DNA from: Amyloporia xantha
Taxonomy: Eukaryota > Basidiomycota > Agaricomycetes > Polyporales > Adustoporiaceae
Direction: 5' to 3'
Assembly: GCA_036971615.1 (NCBI GenBank)
Contig: JAYKKR010000006.1
Span: 1,550,001-1,614,000 of the forward strand
DNA: 64,000 nt
Each line of letters starts with the position of its first letter. The stretch's first letter is position 1. Below the pieces are notes generated by a model, which saw nothing but the letters and a program-made list of their open reading frames with translations, was not told where the DNA came from and searched no databases. Both the position numbers and the translations under genes were made by a program. Of this stretch, positions 21,262 to 32,173 are shown piece by piece.

Positions 21262-21831
21262 GGGACCGTGAAGCGCCCAGTAACCACGTGCCTATGCTCG
21301 ATCACTACCAGCGCGCGTGAGCCAATCAGACGACGCGTCCTGCTCGCGTCGAACTCGACGCGATCATGTCTTAAATTGTTACTAAGCTGTAACCCCACTG
21401 ATGAACTGTACAGACTTATCCCTTCAAGCTCAAGCTCAAGCTTCAAGCTTGTCGAGCATATGTCTTGACGCCATCTTAAGTCCACCCCTTCCGTGACACA
21501 TTGGGGTCGCCCGCCGGTCTGGCGCGAAGTCTGGCGGGAATGCCATATTTGCTTCGGCTCCACCGCGAACACAAGCCTTCTAGGTTCTTGCCGTCACGCT
21601 CCATCACGATCCGCCTCTTGCTGCACGTAAGCTCACTTTCCGTCGCGAATGTGAACCCAGGCTACTGGAGTAGACGTCATTTGGTTAGAGACCAGGCAGC
21701 TCGGTCAGCCGCCGCCACCGTTTATATGTCTGCCTCCACCATTTGAAGGAGCCTTCAGAAACGTACTAACACTACAACCACTACCACCACCACCACTGTG
21801 ATACCCTAAACACACATCCACCAATCCCATA
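21262..21831. other. Spacer between LINE and small membrane-protein gene
   Basis: Continuation of the pre-insertion locus to the right of the LINE. It contains a short internal repeat of AAGCTC/AAGCTT near 21423-21450 and a CCACCA run just before the next start. No gene seen. Confidence 0.4.
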
Positions 21832-22626
21832 ATGATCCCCTCCCGCCCTCGTGCATTCCCCGCTCACATCCCCGGGGCGGCATCCCAGCCGCTCCAAGCT
21901 GTCGCGGGCGGCAGCGCTAGCGTGCGTTCCTTTCTCCGCCATGATCTCCTCTAATACCCACGGACTCACACAAACGCGCACAGACGATGATCGCGTGCAT
22001 GTCCGTCGTCGTGCTCGGCCTCGGGTCGTTCTACCTCGCCCAGTTCCGCATGCAGGGCAAGCGCACCGCGGCGGACACGAAGAACCTCGCGGACATCCCC
22101 ACCTGTGCGTCGTCCCGCCCCGCGCTCTGTCTCTGACACACGATATCGAAGAGTCTATGACCCTACAGGGCAGCTCCGTCATGCACAGCAGCACCCCATC
22201 GCGGCGCAGGCACAGGCGTTCGTGGACGACCCGCTCGTGTATGCGACCAAGACGCCCAACTTCGAGCCGAGGCCATCCGAGCTGCTGCCATTGCCGGGGC
22301 GGAACATCGCGACGGGCGGCGTGTTGGCGGGCTGGCTGACGCGCGTCAGGGTAGGTGGATTCCGTGTTCGCGGTCGCTCGTGTCCGGACAGCTGAGTAAT
22401 CGTGATGCCTTTGCGGCTGTGTTGCAGGGAAAGAGCTCGGAGGCGGACGTGAACCACCCGAGGCGCGTCGCGCAGCCTGCGCCGACGAACAGGAAGAACG
22501 ACTCCGGGAGGACTTACACGAAGGTATGCCGTGCCATGACTGGATCCGTTGCTGGGTATTCAGTGCTGACGGCCCTGGCAGAACTCCGACTACGTGACCG
22601 GGTTCAGGAGGGAGAAATACACCTGA
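21832..22626 (+). CDS. Unrecognised small single-helix membrane protein, copy 1
   Basis: Five exons give about 145 residues. Exon 1 reads MIPSRPRAFPAHIPGAASQP; exon 2 TMIACMSVVVLGLGSFYLAQ then FRMQGKRTAADTKNLADIPT; exon 3 WQLRHAQQHPIAAQAQAFVD through KTPNFEPRPSELLPLPGRN; exon 4 GKSSEADVNHPRRVAQPAP then TNRKNDSGRTYTK; exon 5 NSDYVTGFRREKYT and stop. There is one hydrophobic helix followed by a basic patch (QGKRTAADTKN), so an inside-positive anchor with a soluble C-terminal part is likely. Splice sites are GT..AG and in phase at every joint, and the same exon structure occurs in the paralogue at 23222-24031, which confirms both models. No known family or function is recognised. The small size, single helix and motif-like tail would suit a mitochondrial inner membrane or ER accessory protein, but this is inference. 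Confidence 0.75.
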
Positions 22627-23221
22627 TTTTCCGCTTATTTCCCTCTTCTCTGGTCGTGCGAAGGAGCCTCGTTTGGTCTTGAGATTCGTGTGCTGTTGGA
22701 CATTGATGACTTGGTTTGCCAGTGACTGGACCTGTAGCTTGTGGATGCCTGTACAGTCGATTTGAGTTAATCCCTGAATGTACAACATCAATACCCGCCC
22801 CGACCACCGGAGCACGAGAGGTTAACTCGCCGTTGGGCACAACGAGGATGGCGAGCCCTAGGCCTGATCTGCAGGATGGGGCACACACCGAACGGCCCCT
22901 ACGTCATGGTTTCCGACACAGACGGGCGGTCGGAGACACGCCGCCATCAACCCCCCGCCGTGGCGTCCTCGAAAGAACTACATCCGGCCGGACACGGAGG
23001 AAGTCAAGAGCTGTCAATGTCAGACCGCTCCGGAGCGCCGTCCATCACCAGTTTGACACAGCCGAGAGAGACACCAGTTGAAGTGGTGTCGAAGCGGCCG
23101 TCCATAGTGGACATTAACTATGGTTCGGTGAACATGCAAGGCCTCTGCAGCAGGCCTGCTCCAATTCACCGCTGTGCCAGACACCATCACCACCATCGCA
23201 TCCTCAATATTCGATACCAGC
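22627..23221. other. Spacer between the tandem paralogues with an unexplained GC-rich open stretch
   Basis: From about 22790 to 23080 the sequence is GC-rich and open in several frames (one reads MGHTPNGPYVMVSDTDGRSE). It does not match either neighbouring paralogue at the protein level, and I could not find splice sites to extend it. It may be a gene fragment or simply GC-rich promoter. Confidence 0.3.
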
Positions 23222-24031
23222 ATGCATATGCCCGCAACAGGAAACGCTAGCACGCAGCCTCGCGCGCACCCAGCGCACATACCAGGGGCCGCGCCCCAGC
23301 CGCCCCGAGGCAAAGGCGGTAGCTTCGGCGTCAGTACCCAGTGCTAGCAGTCGTGCCCATTTTATGTTCCTTCTTTCGCCGCATATACCCAGCTGAAACG
23401 CCCCCGCAGACCATGTTCGGCGGCATGACCCTCGTCGCCGCGGGCTTGCTCACCTGGTACCTCGCCCAGTTCCGCATCCAGGGTAAGCGCAGCGGCGCCG
23501 AGGTGCAGAACCTCGCTGAGATCCCAACCTGTACGCATTTCCAGTCCATGCTTGTCGTGCGCGATGGGGGAACGCTGATGACGCGTCGCGCGCATACGCA
23601 CAGGGCAGCTCCGCCATGCACAGCAGGACCCTGGTTTTGTCCATCCGCCGCCCGCAGACCAGAAGATGCTCACGCCTAAGACACCGGACTTCGAGCCTAA
23701 GCCGGCGCTGAGCCTGCCTTTGCCTGGAAGGAAGACTGGTGGAGGCGGCGTGGCCAACGAGGCGCTCACTCGGTCAACTGTGAGTCTTCGTGCGGTTTTC
23801 ACCGATTTCGAGGGGTGAGTTGTCGATGCGGTGGCAGGGAAAGGGCTCCGACGCTGCTCAGAAGCACCCGGATCATGGTGACCCCACAGCCTCTGTTGAC
23901 CGCAAGAACGACAGCGGGAACACATACACAAAGGTACGTCCCGATCCAAGCGCCCACTCGAGGGAAAGGGGCAGGGTCACTCACGGTTCTGGCAGAATTC
24001 AGATCCCAAAGAAGGTTATAAGAAGCAGTAG
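23222..24031 (+). CDS. Unrecognised small single-helix membrane protein, copy 2
   Basis: Paralogue of the gene at 21832 with the same five-exon layout. Exon 1 MHMPATGNASTQPRAHPAH then IPGAAPQPPRGKGGSFG (a second in-frame ATG is at 23228); exon 2 TMFGGMTLVAAGLLTWYLAQ then FRIQGKRSGAEVQNLAEIPT; exon 3 WQLRHAQQDPGF.. to LTPKTPDFEPKPALSLPLPG; exon 4 GKGSDAAQKHPDHGDPTASV then DRKNDSGNTYTK; exon 5 NSDPKEGYKKQ and stop. The parts kept between copies are HIPGAA, YLAQFR-QGKR-A, NLA-IPTWQLRHAQQ, KTP-FEP-P, LPLPGR and RKNDSG-TYTK. They are probably the functional core. Both copies look intact. The copies differ most in the exon-3 middle and the C-terminus, which suggests divergence after duplication. 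Function unknown. Confidence 0.75.
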
Positions 24032-24410
24032 ACATTGACCGCGTCTGAAGACTCCTTTCAGCATCGCATACCCGATAAGCAACATACCTGCAGCCACTGT
24101 AGCATCAATATCATTAGTGTGTATAACCCGCGTTCCTTTCAAGGCTATTTGCAATGGTATTCAAGCTGCCTTCATGCTGCCTCGCGAACCGCAATCTCAG
24201 CTGACGCATACTACCTTCTCGAAGCTAAACAGGAAGACTTGCGTCGTAACAATTCCTAGTTCCAATTGCGACTTAGCACACGTTCAGACGCTTGATGGAT
24301 AAAATAACCGTGTGATTAGAGCATGCGTCTGCGACGATCCGCAATGAAACAAACAAGTGGAAGATCGCTGCCAGATCTCCAGAACAACGCCCATGACGAA
24401 GGACTCCAAA
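24032..24410. other. Intergenic region between convergent genes, nothing seen
   Basis: This is the 3' side of both the plus-strand membrane-protein gene and the minus-strand small gene. No coding or RNA features were found. Confidence 0.5.
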
Positions 24411-25153
24411 TCAATTCTTAGCCCTTGAGCGGTTCACCCTGAACTCGGCCTGAAAGTACTCCCCGACCGTGTTTGAGATAGAGACCAGCGACAAGTCCTC
24501 AAATCTCAACTGGTCTGGCCCCGGACCGAATACCCACTCGGAATTCGCATCGTCAGGGATGCACTTGCTAGCCTCCTGCGCATCATATGTGAGACGCGCC
24601 ACTGGAACACGGCGTATAATGACTCACCTCAACGAAGCATTGCAAGCAAACAGCGATGAGGAAGGCGAGTCGAGTACGTGTGGCACACGTCATCCCATTG
24701 TCCAGCGAAATGTGGCGTGTAAACGGGTAACTTGTGTACCCCGGCCACTGCATATATGTGATGAGTTTCGACGCTAATACGGGAGATTGCAAGAACAAGG
24801 CATACCACAATCTTGAGCGTCATGCTCAGTGGCCGGGGACCGGACAGCCCGTGCAGCAGAATGGACGTGTCGGGCTCCCGCAGCTCGACCGGTGCACCGG
24901 TGGGACCGAGTACGCGTCCGGCGCGGAAGCCTTCTGTGAGGATGTACTTCACGGGCACACCGAGACCGGGCATGGGGGCGTCCTTCAACTCGAAGTCGAT
25001 CATGATCCTGTGCTCCGGTTTGGGGGGTTCGAAATTGTGTTCATCCGTAAAAATGGGCTGGGGGACGAGGGGAAGGTCGCCAGGGATTGCCTGCGCCCGC
25101 CGGGCCTGAGCCTCGTAGCCAGGAATAGTCGAGTATGAGAGCAGGCTGTACAT
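24411..25153 (-). CDS. Unrecognised protein flanking the adenylate-forming reductase, copy A
   Basis: Three exons, about 215 residues. Exon 1 from ATG 25153 reads MYSLLSYSTIPGYEAQARRA.., DLPLVPQPIFTDEHNFEPPK, RIMIDFELKDAPMPGLGVPV, ending LSMTLKIV at a GTATGC donor. Exon 2 QWPGYTSYPFTRHISLDN.. ends before GTGAGTC. Exon 3 EASKCIPDDANSEWVFGPGP.. LVSISNTVGEYFQAEFRVNR and stop at 24411. Its paralogue at 30671-31356 keeps the same intron positions and the core LVPQPIFTD/VVPQPVFTD, WPGY-(S/R)(Y/P)PFTR-ISL and the C-terminal S(I/V)-NTVG(E/Q)YFQA. No signal peptide or membrane helix is visible, so it is probably cytosolic. I do not recognise the family. It lies 0.7 kb downstream of the reductase on the same strand, so a shared pathway is plausible but unproven. 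Confidence 0.75.
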
Positions 25154-25848
25154 GATGAAGGATAGTTAGGTAGATGTACGGAGGGAAGGGCTTAGCGGAG
25201 AGGCTAGGGTGAGGAGATGGGGGACGTACCGGCCCTCTCGCGCCTTAAGTATCTATAGCCTGGTCTAGCTTTGCCTATTTTTCATAGTGGCAAAAGCGTG
25301 GCGGAGTGGCATGGACCACCGCTTGAGCCTTCGGATGGACAAAGCTGTCGACGTCGCGTGGTTCCCCTCGCAATCCATCTCCTCAAGGAAAATAGAACCC
25401 GAAGGCGTCACATTTAGTCGACCTGGATGGGTATGCCTATGTTTCACATTCGTCAATATTGTTGAGCAGAAAGCAGAGGGTTACCATACGATCAGGTCGC
25501 TGGTTGAGTCCACTTGAGTCGAGACATCAACATAAATCAATCTGGTAGTTGCAGGCTCAGATCATTTCATGGATACCACCGGCCAATGCGAGTGAAACAA
25601 TCAAAGTCACAATGAGAAGGTCTGAAGGACATGTACAGTCAAGGACTATTAGCAACGGAGGAACACCTCCTAATTATGATAATGTTTTTCCCACGGTATA
25701 TTCGATCTGAATACGCCGACTATTAGTTTGATCTACCAAGAAGACTCGGGCAAAGTTGTAACGACGACCTCGGACTCGTAAAAAATACGAAACAACGACA
25801 GAAACTGTAAGATGAATATTTTGATGGCACTTTCCGAATTGATCACCC
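25154..25848. promoter_or_regulatory. Promoter region of copy A, including conserved TTAAGTATCT block
   Basis: The block cttaagtatct at 25244-25254, about 90-100 bases upstream of the start, with agcctggtctagctttgcc beyond it, resembles the promoter of the paralogue at 31441-31475 (tttaagtatctgagcctcc, then tcagctttggc). On the coding strand it reads as an AGATACTTAA core element, probably the TATA-type site. The rest is intergenic. Confidence 0.55.
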
Positions 25849-28800
25849 CTATTTTCGCACTAGTAGCCCCACCTTCCGCCAGTAAGCTAGCCAACTCTTT
25901 ACTTCGTCTATGCCCAACCTACGGAGATTGGGATCCGCCAAGGTAGGGGACGCTGAGACGGCTTTAGTAGTAGACAAGCCAGACATTCCCACAGCGTGCT
26001 TGCCGGTGGTCATGTTCTGACCTATGCGCTTGTAAGTAGGCAGCAGCCGGATTGCATGCATCGTGTTTTGGGTCTCAGCACTAGCTTCTGTAACCTGCGA
26101 GATCGATTGTGCTGCCTGCTCGAGTCTCTCTAACCATTCAGCGTACGGGATGACATCGACGGAGCATTCCAGCGCTATGGGCACGGCTAGTGAATGCCAG
26201 GATACCGGTCGCGGGTGGACCAAGTGCACGACGTCGATGTCACCTGGAGCTGTCAGGAAATCAATGAGCGCGCTCGCCGCGATCTCTGGTTGAATCCATG
26301 CCACGCCCTGCGTACGTTTAGTATGCCGTACAGAAAGCACGAGAGCATTGAACGCACCGCCGACCTGTCGTCATCAGGGAAACATCCTAACGACAGGGCA
26401 CTTTGCACCATCGAGGGGAACCACTCGTACACGTTCCACGATCCATTCGAGCCACCACAAAGCTGACCCACGCGGACTACTACCGGCTTCAGTGACGATT
26501 TCGCCTTGGCGTTGTATAAAATCTCTTCGGACACCCATTTGGACTCAGCATACCCAGTGCTGACAGCAGTGCCAGGCTCGACAGGTGCCTCCAACAGCTC
26601 GTCATCACGGTCGACATCTATATTCGAGCGGTCTATATCGATTAGGAGAACTTGGCCATAGTAGAGCAGTCAACTGACTTTGGAACACTCCAATGGAACT
26701 GGTGAAGACCAACTTGGGAGGCTGTGAAAATGGGGAAGTAAGGGCGAAATCGACCAGAGCCCGTACCCCGTGCACGTTGGGTTCAAAGGATGATAGAGCG
26801 AGGTTGAAATCAACACGCCAAGCTGCAATAATGAAGTGGTGATCAGCAGCCGATCACGGGCGATTGCTGACAGCTCTACCGTTGTGAATGATGTGAGTTA
26901 CAGACTGGTGCAGCTGTTATTGGAGTTAGGGCACGGCGTCATTAATGATACATTCCGGCCACTGACCTTCTTATATGTCTCTTCGGATAGACCAAACTTT
27001 GCTGATGTAAGGTCTCCCTCAAGTAGCACGACTTTGTCGGAATTCAATACATCCGCATCGAGCCCTCGATCAAGCAGAGCGAGTCGCTGTCTTTCACGCA
27101 ACGTCGTGCCATCCTTGCTTGCTCTATTGAGTGCATATACTCGAGACACCTCTCGCTTGTCCTCGAGTTGCGTCAAGATGTAGCATCCGAAACCGCCAGT
27201 TGTGCCGGTAAGGAGTATCACATCACCGCCGTTGGAACTGCATAGAAAATCTTCCTGGTGGGCCGGAAAATTTTCGCTGTATTTTGCTGCCATTGACTTC
27301 ATGGCGTCTATCCGCGTCGTCGAGTCAGCAATGTTACTGAGGCTAGCAGTGCCGACTGCTAGGCTGAGCACGAAGGATGATAAGCGCTGGATTGTGGGAT
27401 GTTCGTAGACGAAGCTATTGTTGATGCTCCGAGTATCGACCTTTGCAGATTCGCGTAGCGCACGCACGATGGTATTACGGATCCAAGTGGCCTGTAGGCT
27501 GTGGAATGATCGTGAATCAGCGGCTGCCATCATTTACGTTTTCCAGAAACGTAGGACTCGGATGGCTCACCTATCACAGCCATGCTGAAAAAGATCGTCT
27601 TCGTTCTTGACGGGAACCTTCAGCACCTTGTCTACTACTGTACGCACAAATGCAATGGTAGTATTAAGGTCCCACCGAGTAGGAGGCGGAATGTTAGATT
27701 GGGCGCTGTCTTCAACTGCGTCGTATAATGCGTTGATCTCATTCTCGTAGTCTTGGATGACGGCTCCTCTACGAACAGTATCTTTTGCGGTGAAAGAAAA
27801 TGGCTTTGAGGATTTTGCTATCAGGATCATCTGCAGACAACATCCCTTTGTCAGAAAGGAACTGTTGCATCGTGCTTCTACTTGCCTCTTTGAACAACCT
27901 GGAGTGCTGGGGAGCATACGCATTCATTTTCTCTATAGTCGGCCTATAACGATAATTAGATGGGTCCGAGCTGGGATACCTACAATGCCTGAATATGAGC
28001 GCTCACCAAATTTTGTTCCTGAAGTCGGCGAGGCGGGCCTCGTCCGCGGGATCAAGTATGAGTTCGGGCTGCGGTTGGACAATGACACCTGTCTGGAACC
28101 GTCCTCGGCCAAATACCACACAAGCAGCGACATGTGGATCCTGCTTGAGTATGTTTTCTAGAAGCATCATAAATGAGTGAATGCTGCATTTGGCAAAATA
28201 GATTCTCGTGCACCCAGAGGGCCTGGATTCGTCTATGAATAGTCAGACGCCTGCCCTACGGAGTGCTAGGGACGGACACACCTTCTCTCCAGTACTGTGT
28301 ATGATTTGATCGTCGGCCCGCCCCAAGATCTTCCAGTATCTAGATAAAGTAGGATGCGGCGTAACCAGGTCAGCTGTAGCATAAGCGTCTCTACCATCGA
28401 TCTTCGTATTGGTCATGCTTGGATGGTTGGATTCGCTCGTCTTGTAGATATTCGTCGAAAAGTACTCGGAAAATGCAGACTAGCGGCCACTCACCACTAC
28501 CACCAGTTCGAATGTGTTACCGCTCTGCGGCAACATTTTGACCTCTACTTGTGGACATATTTCAAAATATTCCCAATCGGGTGGAAACTGGCCTTTCGCA
28601 ATGGAATGTAAGGGACGTTCCCCAGGTTGTGAAAATAGTGATATGCTCACTTGGGTAAGGAAGGCTTATTACTCCAACTTCAGTACTGGACATGCACATT
28701 TTACGTCATTGATCAGGATGCAAAACCCACAAACTCACGCTCCATAGGGGATGGAAATATGCACTCCTTGTGAAACCAGATAGTCACCGGTCTCCTTGTT

Positions 28801-30110
28801 CAACGGCCCTCCACCACATGCCTAATACCGAAGACATCAGCTAATCGTGGCCCTGATTTCGGAACAATGGGATGCGCACGACTGCTGTGCATGTAGCAAG
28901 CCATTGCACGTATTCCAGATTACGTGACCAGGCCTAAGATGACAATGCTCAGACGGGATATATGATGACTTGGACGCGGCGATGTAAGATACCTCGAGAA
29001 ATTTTGGAACAGTGAAGATGCGGTCACAGCCCGTCGCTTGAGCCGCCCGTAGAACCAATTCCGGTGTAGGGACTAGGGGTGGAGATCTAGGCTCAAACAC
29101 TGCATGGACGATTCCACACGATGCCTAGTCAAGGGTTAGAGTCCTAGATGATTCATCTTAGCGACGGCGGACTTACTCCCCGCATCACGCTCGCAAACGC
29201 CATAGCATGGAACATGGGAAGTTGATGTAACGAAGAGATCGTCCCTGTCAAATCAGTTTGCAAATAAAGTGGTGACAGAGCAAGCTCGAGGAATCGACGC
29301 TGTGTCCATATTACTGGTTTAGGAAAAGCTGTCGAGCCTAGATAATGCAAAGGGATGTTTCTAAGTCAATAAGCAATTCAAAAATACTGAAAAGGATGAC
29401 TACCTGACGAATGTAGGATTAACACATGTGCATCAGCGGATTCAACTTGATATGGAGGAGCGTTGCTTATGGCTGCTCCGTCCACATGTGGCAGGAAGAG
29501 TTCCTCGAAAGTAAGCATAGGGGACACTTCAAGCACATGTTCATTCTGGTTTGATGAAGACGGTGATTTCAACAGGCCTAGGGCCTCTTGAGCAAGGTCG
29601 CGGATATTTTGCTCGCCGCTGACAAGAAGGTGCTTCACGCCGACTTTGTTGATTAGATGTGCAATGGCCGCGGGTGAGTTTCGAGTAGATAACAGAAATA
29701 CTACATAATTGGCGCGGATGATTCCCATGACGGTTATCGCGTACGGGATCGAGTCTCAAGGCAAAAGTTTCAGTTAGTTTATTAACAGAGTACAGTCGTA
29801 CAAGATCCTCACCTGAAGATGCAAGAATTGCTATTACGCCATTATTTTCCATTCCTTTCAATGACGACATGCGATCACTGATGATCTTCCTGCCTACATA
29901 GATAGCTCTGACTGCTTCGGCCCAATCAATGGTGCGAACACTGCCGTCCCGTCGAGCAAAGACAAAGAAAGGGTGATGGGGACAGTTTTCCCTAAGCCAG
30001 TCCCACACTTCTGGTAAGGACAAAGATCCATCTAAAGGTGGCAGACGGAAAGTAGTGCTGGAAAGAGCCTGAGTCTGGGGAGGAAGCTGGATTGATGGGG
30101 ATATCGACAT
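25849..30110 (-). CDS. Adenylate-forming reductase (NRPS-like, A-T-R)
   Basis: One large multi-exon gene, about 1050-1100 residues. The adenylation domain activates a carboxylic acid with ATP, the carrier domain holds it as a thioester, and the reductase releases it as aldehyde or alcohol with NADPH. Start at 30110. Visible in order: PEVWDWLRENCPHHPFFVFA, MGIIRANYVVFLLSTRNSPA, the nucleotide loop ILHSSG-STAFPKPVIW, QLPMFHAMAFAS, WKILGRADDQIIHSTGEK, HVAACVVFGRGRFQTGVIV; carrier site FQHGCDSLQATWIRNTI with the phosphopantetheine Ser restored across an intron; reductase with VILLTGTTGGFGCYIL (GxxGxxG) and the catalytic pair YAESKWVSEEIL; C-terminal end NLRRLGIDEVKSWLAYW and stop at 25849. The introns I joined keep frame. 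Length and A-T-R order match basidiomycete stand-alone reductases rather than Lys2. The substrate cannot be assigned. Paralogous small genes lie on both sides on the same strand. Confidence 0.92.
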
Positions 30111-30670
30111 TGTTCAGGAGAGAAGTGGGCCGCACAGATAGTCATTGATAGTCACTTATGCTGTCCCCAGGTTGGTCATTGATTCTAGGCCTGGACCAAC
30201 CCATTACATCTTCAAACTGATAGCGCGGTCGCAAAGCGGCCGTATGGGCAACGTGTGATAGAAGTCAGGTCGATATTTAGAGCTGCCAATACGTACACTG
30301 TGTGCGCCAAGATAGGAACCTGCGAGAACCAATATAAACCGAATGGGAAAAGATGAGCGCTGGTTGAATACCTGAATAAGCAGAGGCTATATTTTATTAG
30401 TGCGTTGAATGTTCGCTTACAATAGAGTCGTTATCGTACTGTCATCTAGACATCATGGCTGACACTACGCGTTACCAACCACGTTGTCCACGTCTGCTAT
30501 GGTCGAGTCTACGCAAAAGTGAGATCAGTCTAATATAACATTGCATGATATGTGCTTTAACGAAGAAAGTACATCAAGCAGCTGAGTATACAAATAATCA
30601 CTACCCGCCCAAGTGAGCACGGGCAGAAACAATTAACAATTGTCATTATCGACTTGAGAAAACGAATAGA
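30111..30670. promoter_or_regulatory. Intergenic region upstream of the reductase gene
   Basis: 560 bases between the 3' end of the small protein gene copy B and the reductase start. No TATA box close to 30110 is obvious and no other coding feature was found. Confidence 0.4.
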
Positions 30671-31356
30671 TCAATTTACATATTCTTGACGAACCATCCT
30701 GACATCAGCCTGGAAATACTGGCCCACTGTGTTGTAGACGGAGACCAAACGAAACAGCGCCAGTGGGTTCGGCACGGAATTGAATGACCACGCCCCATGC
30801 CCGGGATCAGGGGGAATACCCGCATTCTCCTGCGAAGAATATTCGATAAACGTTCAACAATACATGAATCCGCAGGGACTCACGGCGAAAAACTCCTTGT
30901 AAGCAAGAGCGATGCACTTCGCGAGTTCTGCGTGCGTGTACGGAGTGCCTCTTTCTGAAATGAGCGAGATATCACGCGTGAAGGGGCGCTTCGTGTAACC
31001 AGGCCACTGGTCGCTAAACATCAAAGGAGGTACTGTGAAAACACGGGATACACACATACCATGATCTTAAAGGTCATGATCCTTCGCCGGGTTCCTTGTG
31101 AATCGAGCAAAGACAATTCTTCATTGCTAAGTGGCCCACTATACGGTCCCAGGTCAATGTTCAGACCATTCCTAGGGTACTCCCGCGAGACGAGGAAGTC
31201 CAAGGGTATGCCCATAGTGTGGAAATGGATCGTCGCCCTTTCCTCGGGTTTCAGAGGGACTGGGTTCGATGAATCGGTGAAGACAGGCTGAGGAACTACG
31301 GCCAGGTTCCAGGGTGCAAGAGAATATATCACGGAGTTTGATGAACTGTTAGACAT
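30671..31356 (-). CDS. Unrecognised protein flanking the adenylate-forming reductase, copy B
   Basis: Three exons, about 195 residues, same structure as copy A at 24411. Exon 1 MSNSSSNSVIYSLAPWNLAV, VPQPVFTDSSNPVPLKPEER, MGIPLDFLVSREYPRNGLNI, ending RRIMTFKIM at GTATGTG. Exon 2 QWPGYTKRPFTRDISLISER, TPYTHAELAKCIALAYKEFF, ending before GTGAGTC. Exon 3 ENAGIPPDPGHGAWSFNSVP, FRLVSVYNTVGQYFQADVRM and stop at 30671-30673. Splice sites and phases agree with copy A, so both models support each other. It is more polar than copy A and has no membrane helix. Position: 0.56 kb upstream of the reductase on the same strand. The repeated pairing with the reductase and the shared promoter block hint at common regulation. 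No function known. Confidence 0.75.
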
Positions 31357-32173
31357 GTTTGGGAATCGAAAACAGAGGAGAGCCGTGTTCGCAGGAGTGT
31401 TTGTGATGAGCGGATGTTAGACGTCCTGCTCATCCTGCTCTTTAAGTATCTGAGCCTCCTTCAGCTTTGGCTGCTCTACCCATGCCAAGCGCAAAGTCCG
31501 CCCGAACAGCTTCAACCTGCGCTTTAGCATATCTGTGTAAAGCAGACGCAGACACAACGTGGTCCAGATTCCAGGTTGCCAGTTCATCCATCTCGGTTCA
31601 AGGTGAGAAAGCTAGGCCACCACTCACACATCGAGTGGCTCGCAGAGTCACCAGAGCCTTAGCAAACAATAGCATCATGACACAGAGAGGTCCGCTTTTC
31701 GTGTGGCGAACGCAAATCAAGTAAAGTGCCAGTGTCCACGCTTGAAATGAAGACATGTATTCGAGAAAAATATCACGTTATTAGAGCCGTGATACTTGTT
31801 TCGTCTTAGTAGTATCCATGTAGCATTGAGTGACCCAAGAGGAACCGCGCACGACGACTCAGAATGTCCCAAGCTATTGTTCGAGCTCGAGGCCGAGGCC
31901 GAGGATTCGAGAGCTCGCCACAGCATACAGTATCACGTGCTTTGCGCGTCGCGTCCTGAACCATCAGTCCACTGTCCAGAGCGTCTGAATTCAGCGCAGT
32001 TCACCAACTTCCAGATTGACATATTGACGACAACTTCAGCCAAACGAGGTCAGGAAGAATAAATCCCTACTGACCACTGAAATTTAACTCTGCTTTCGTC
32101 GTTCTGACCATCGGCAATCGCCTTGCTGGCCCCTATTTATTGATCGTAGAAGGATTATTAGGTTCCGTGTCCC
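31357..32173. promoter_or_regulatory. Divergent intergenic region, copy B promoter and stn1 upstream
   Basis: ttaagtatct at 31442-31451 repeats the promoter block of copy A at a similar distance from the start. The remaining 700 bases towards stn1 carry no recognised gene. Confidence 0.5.
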
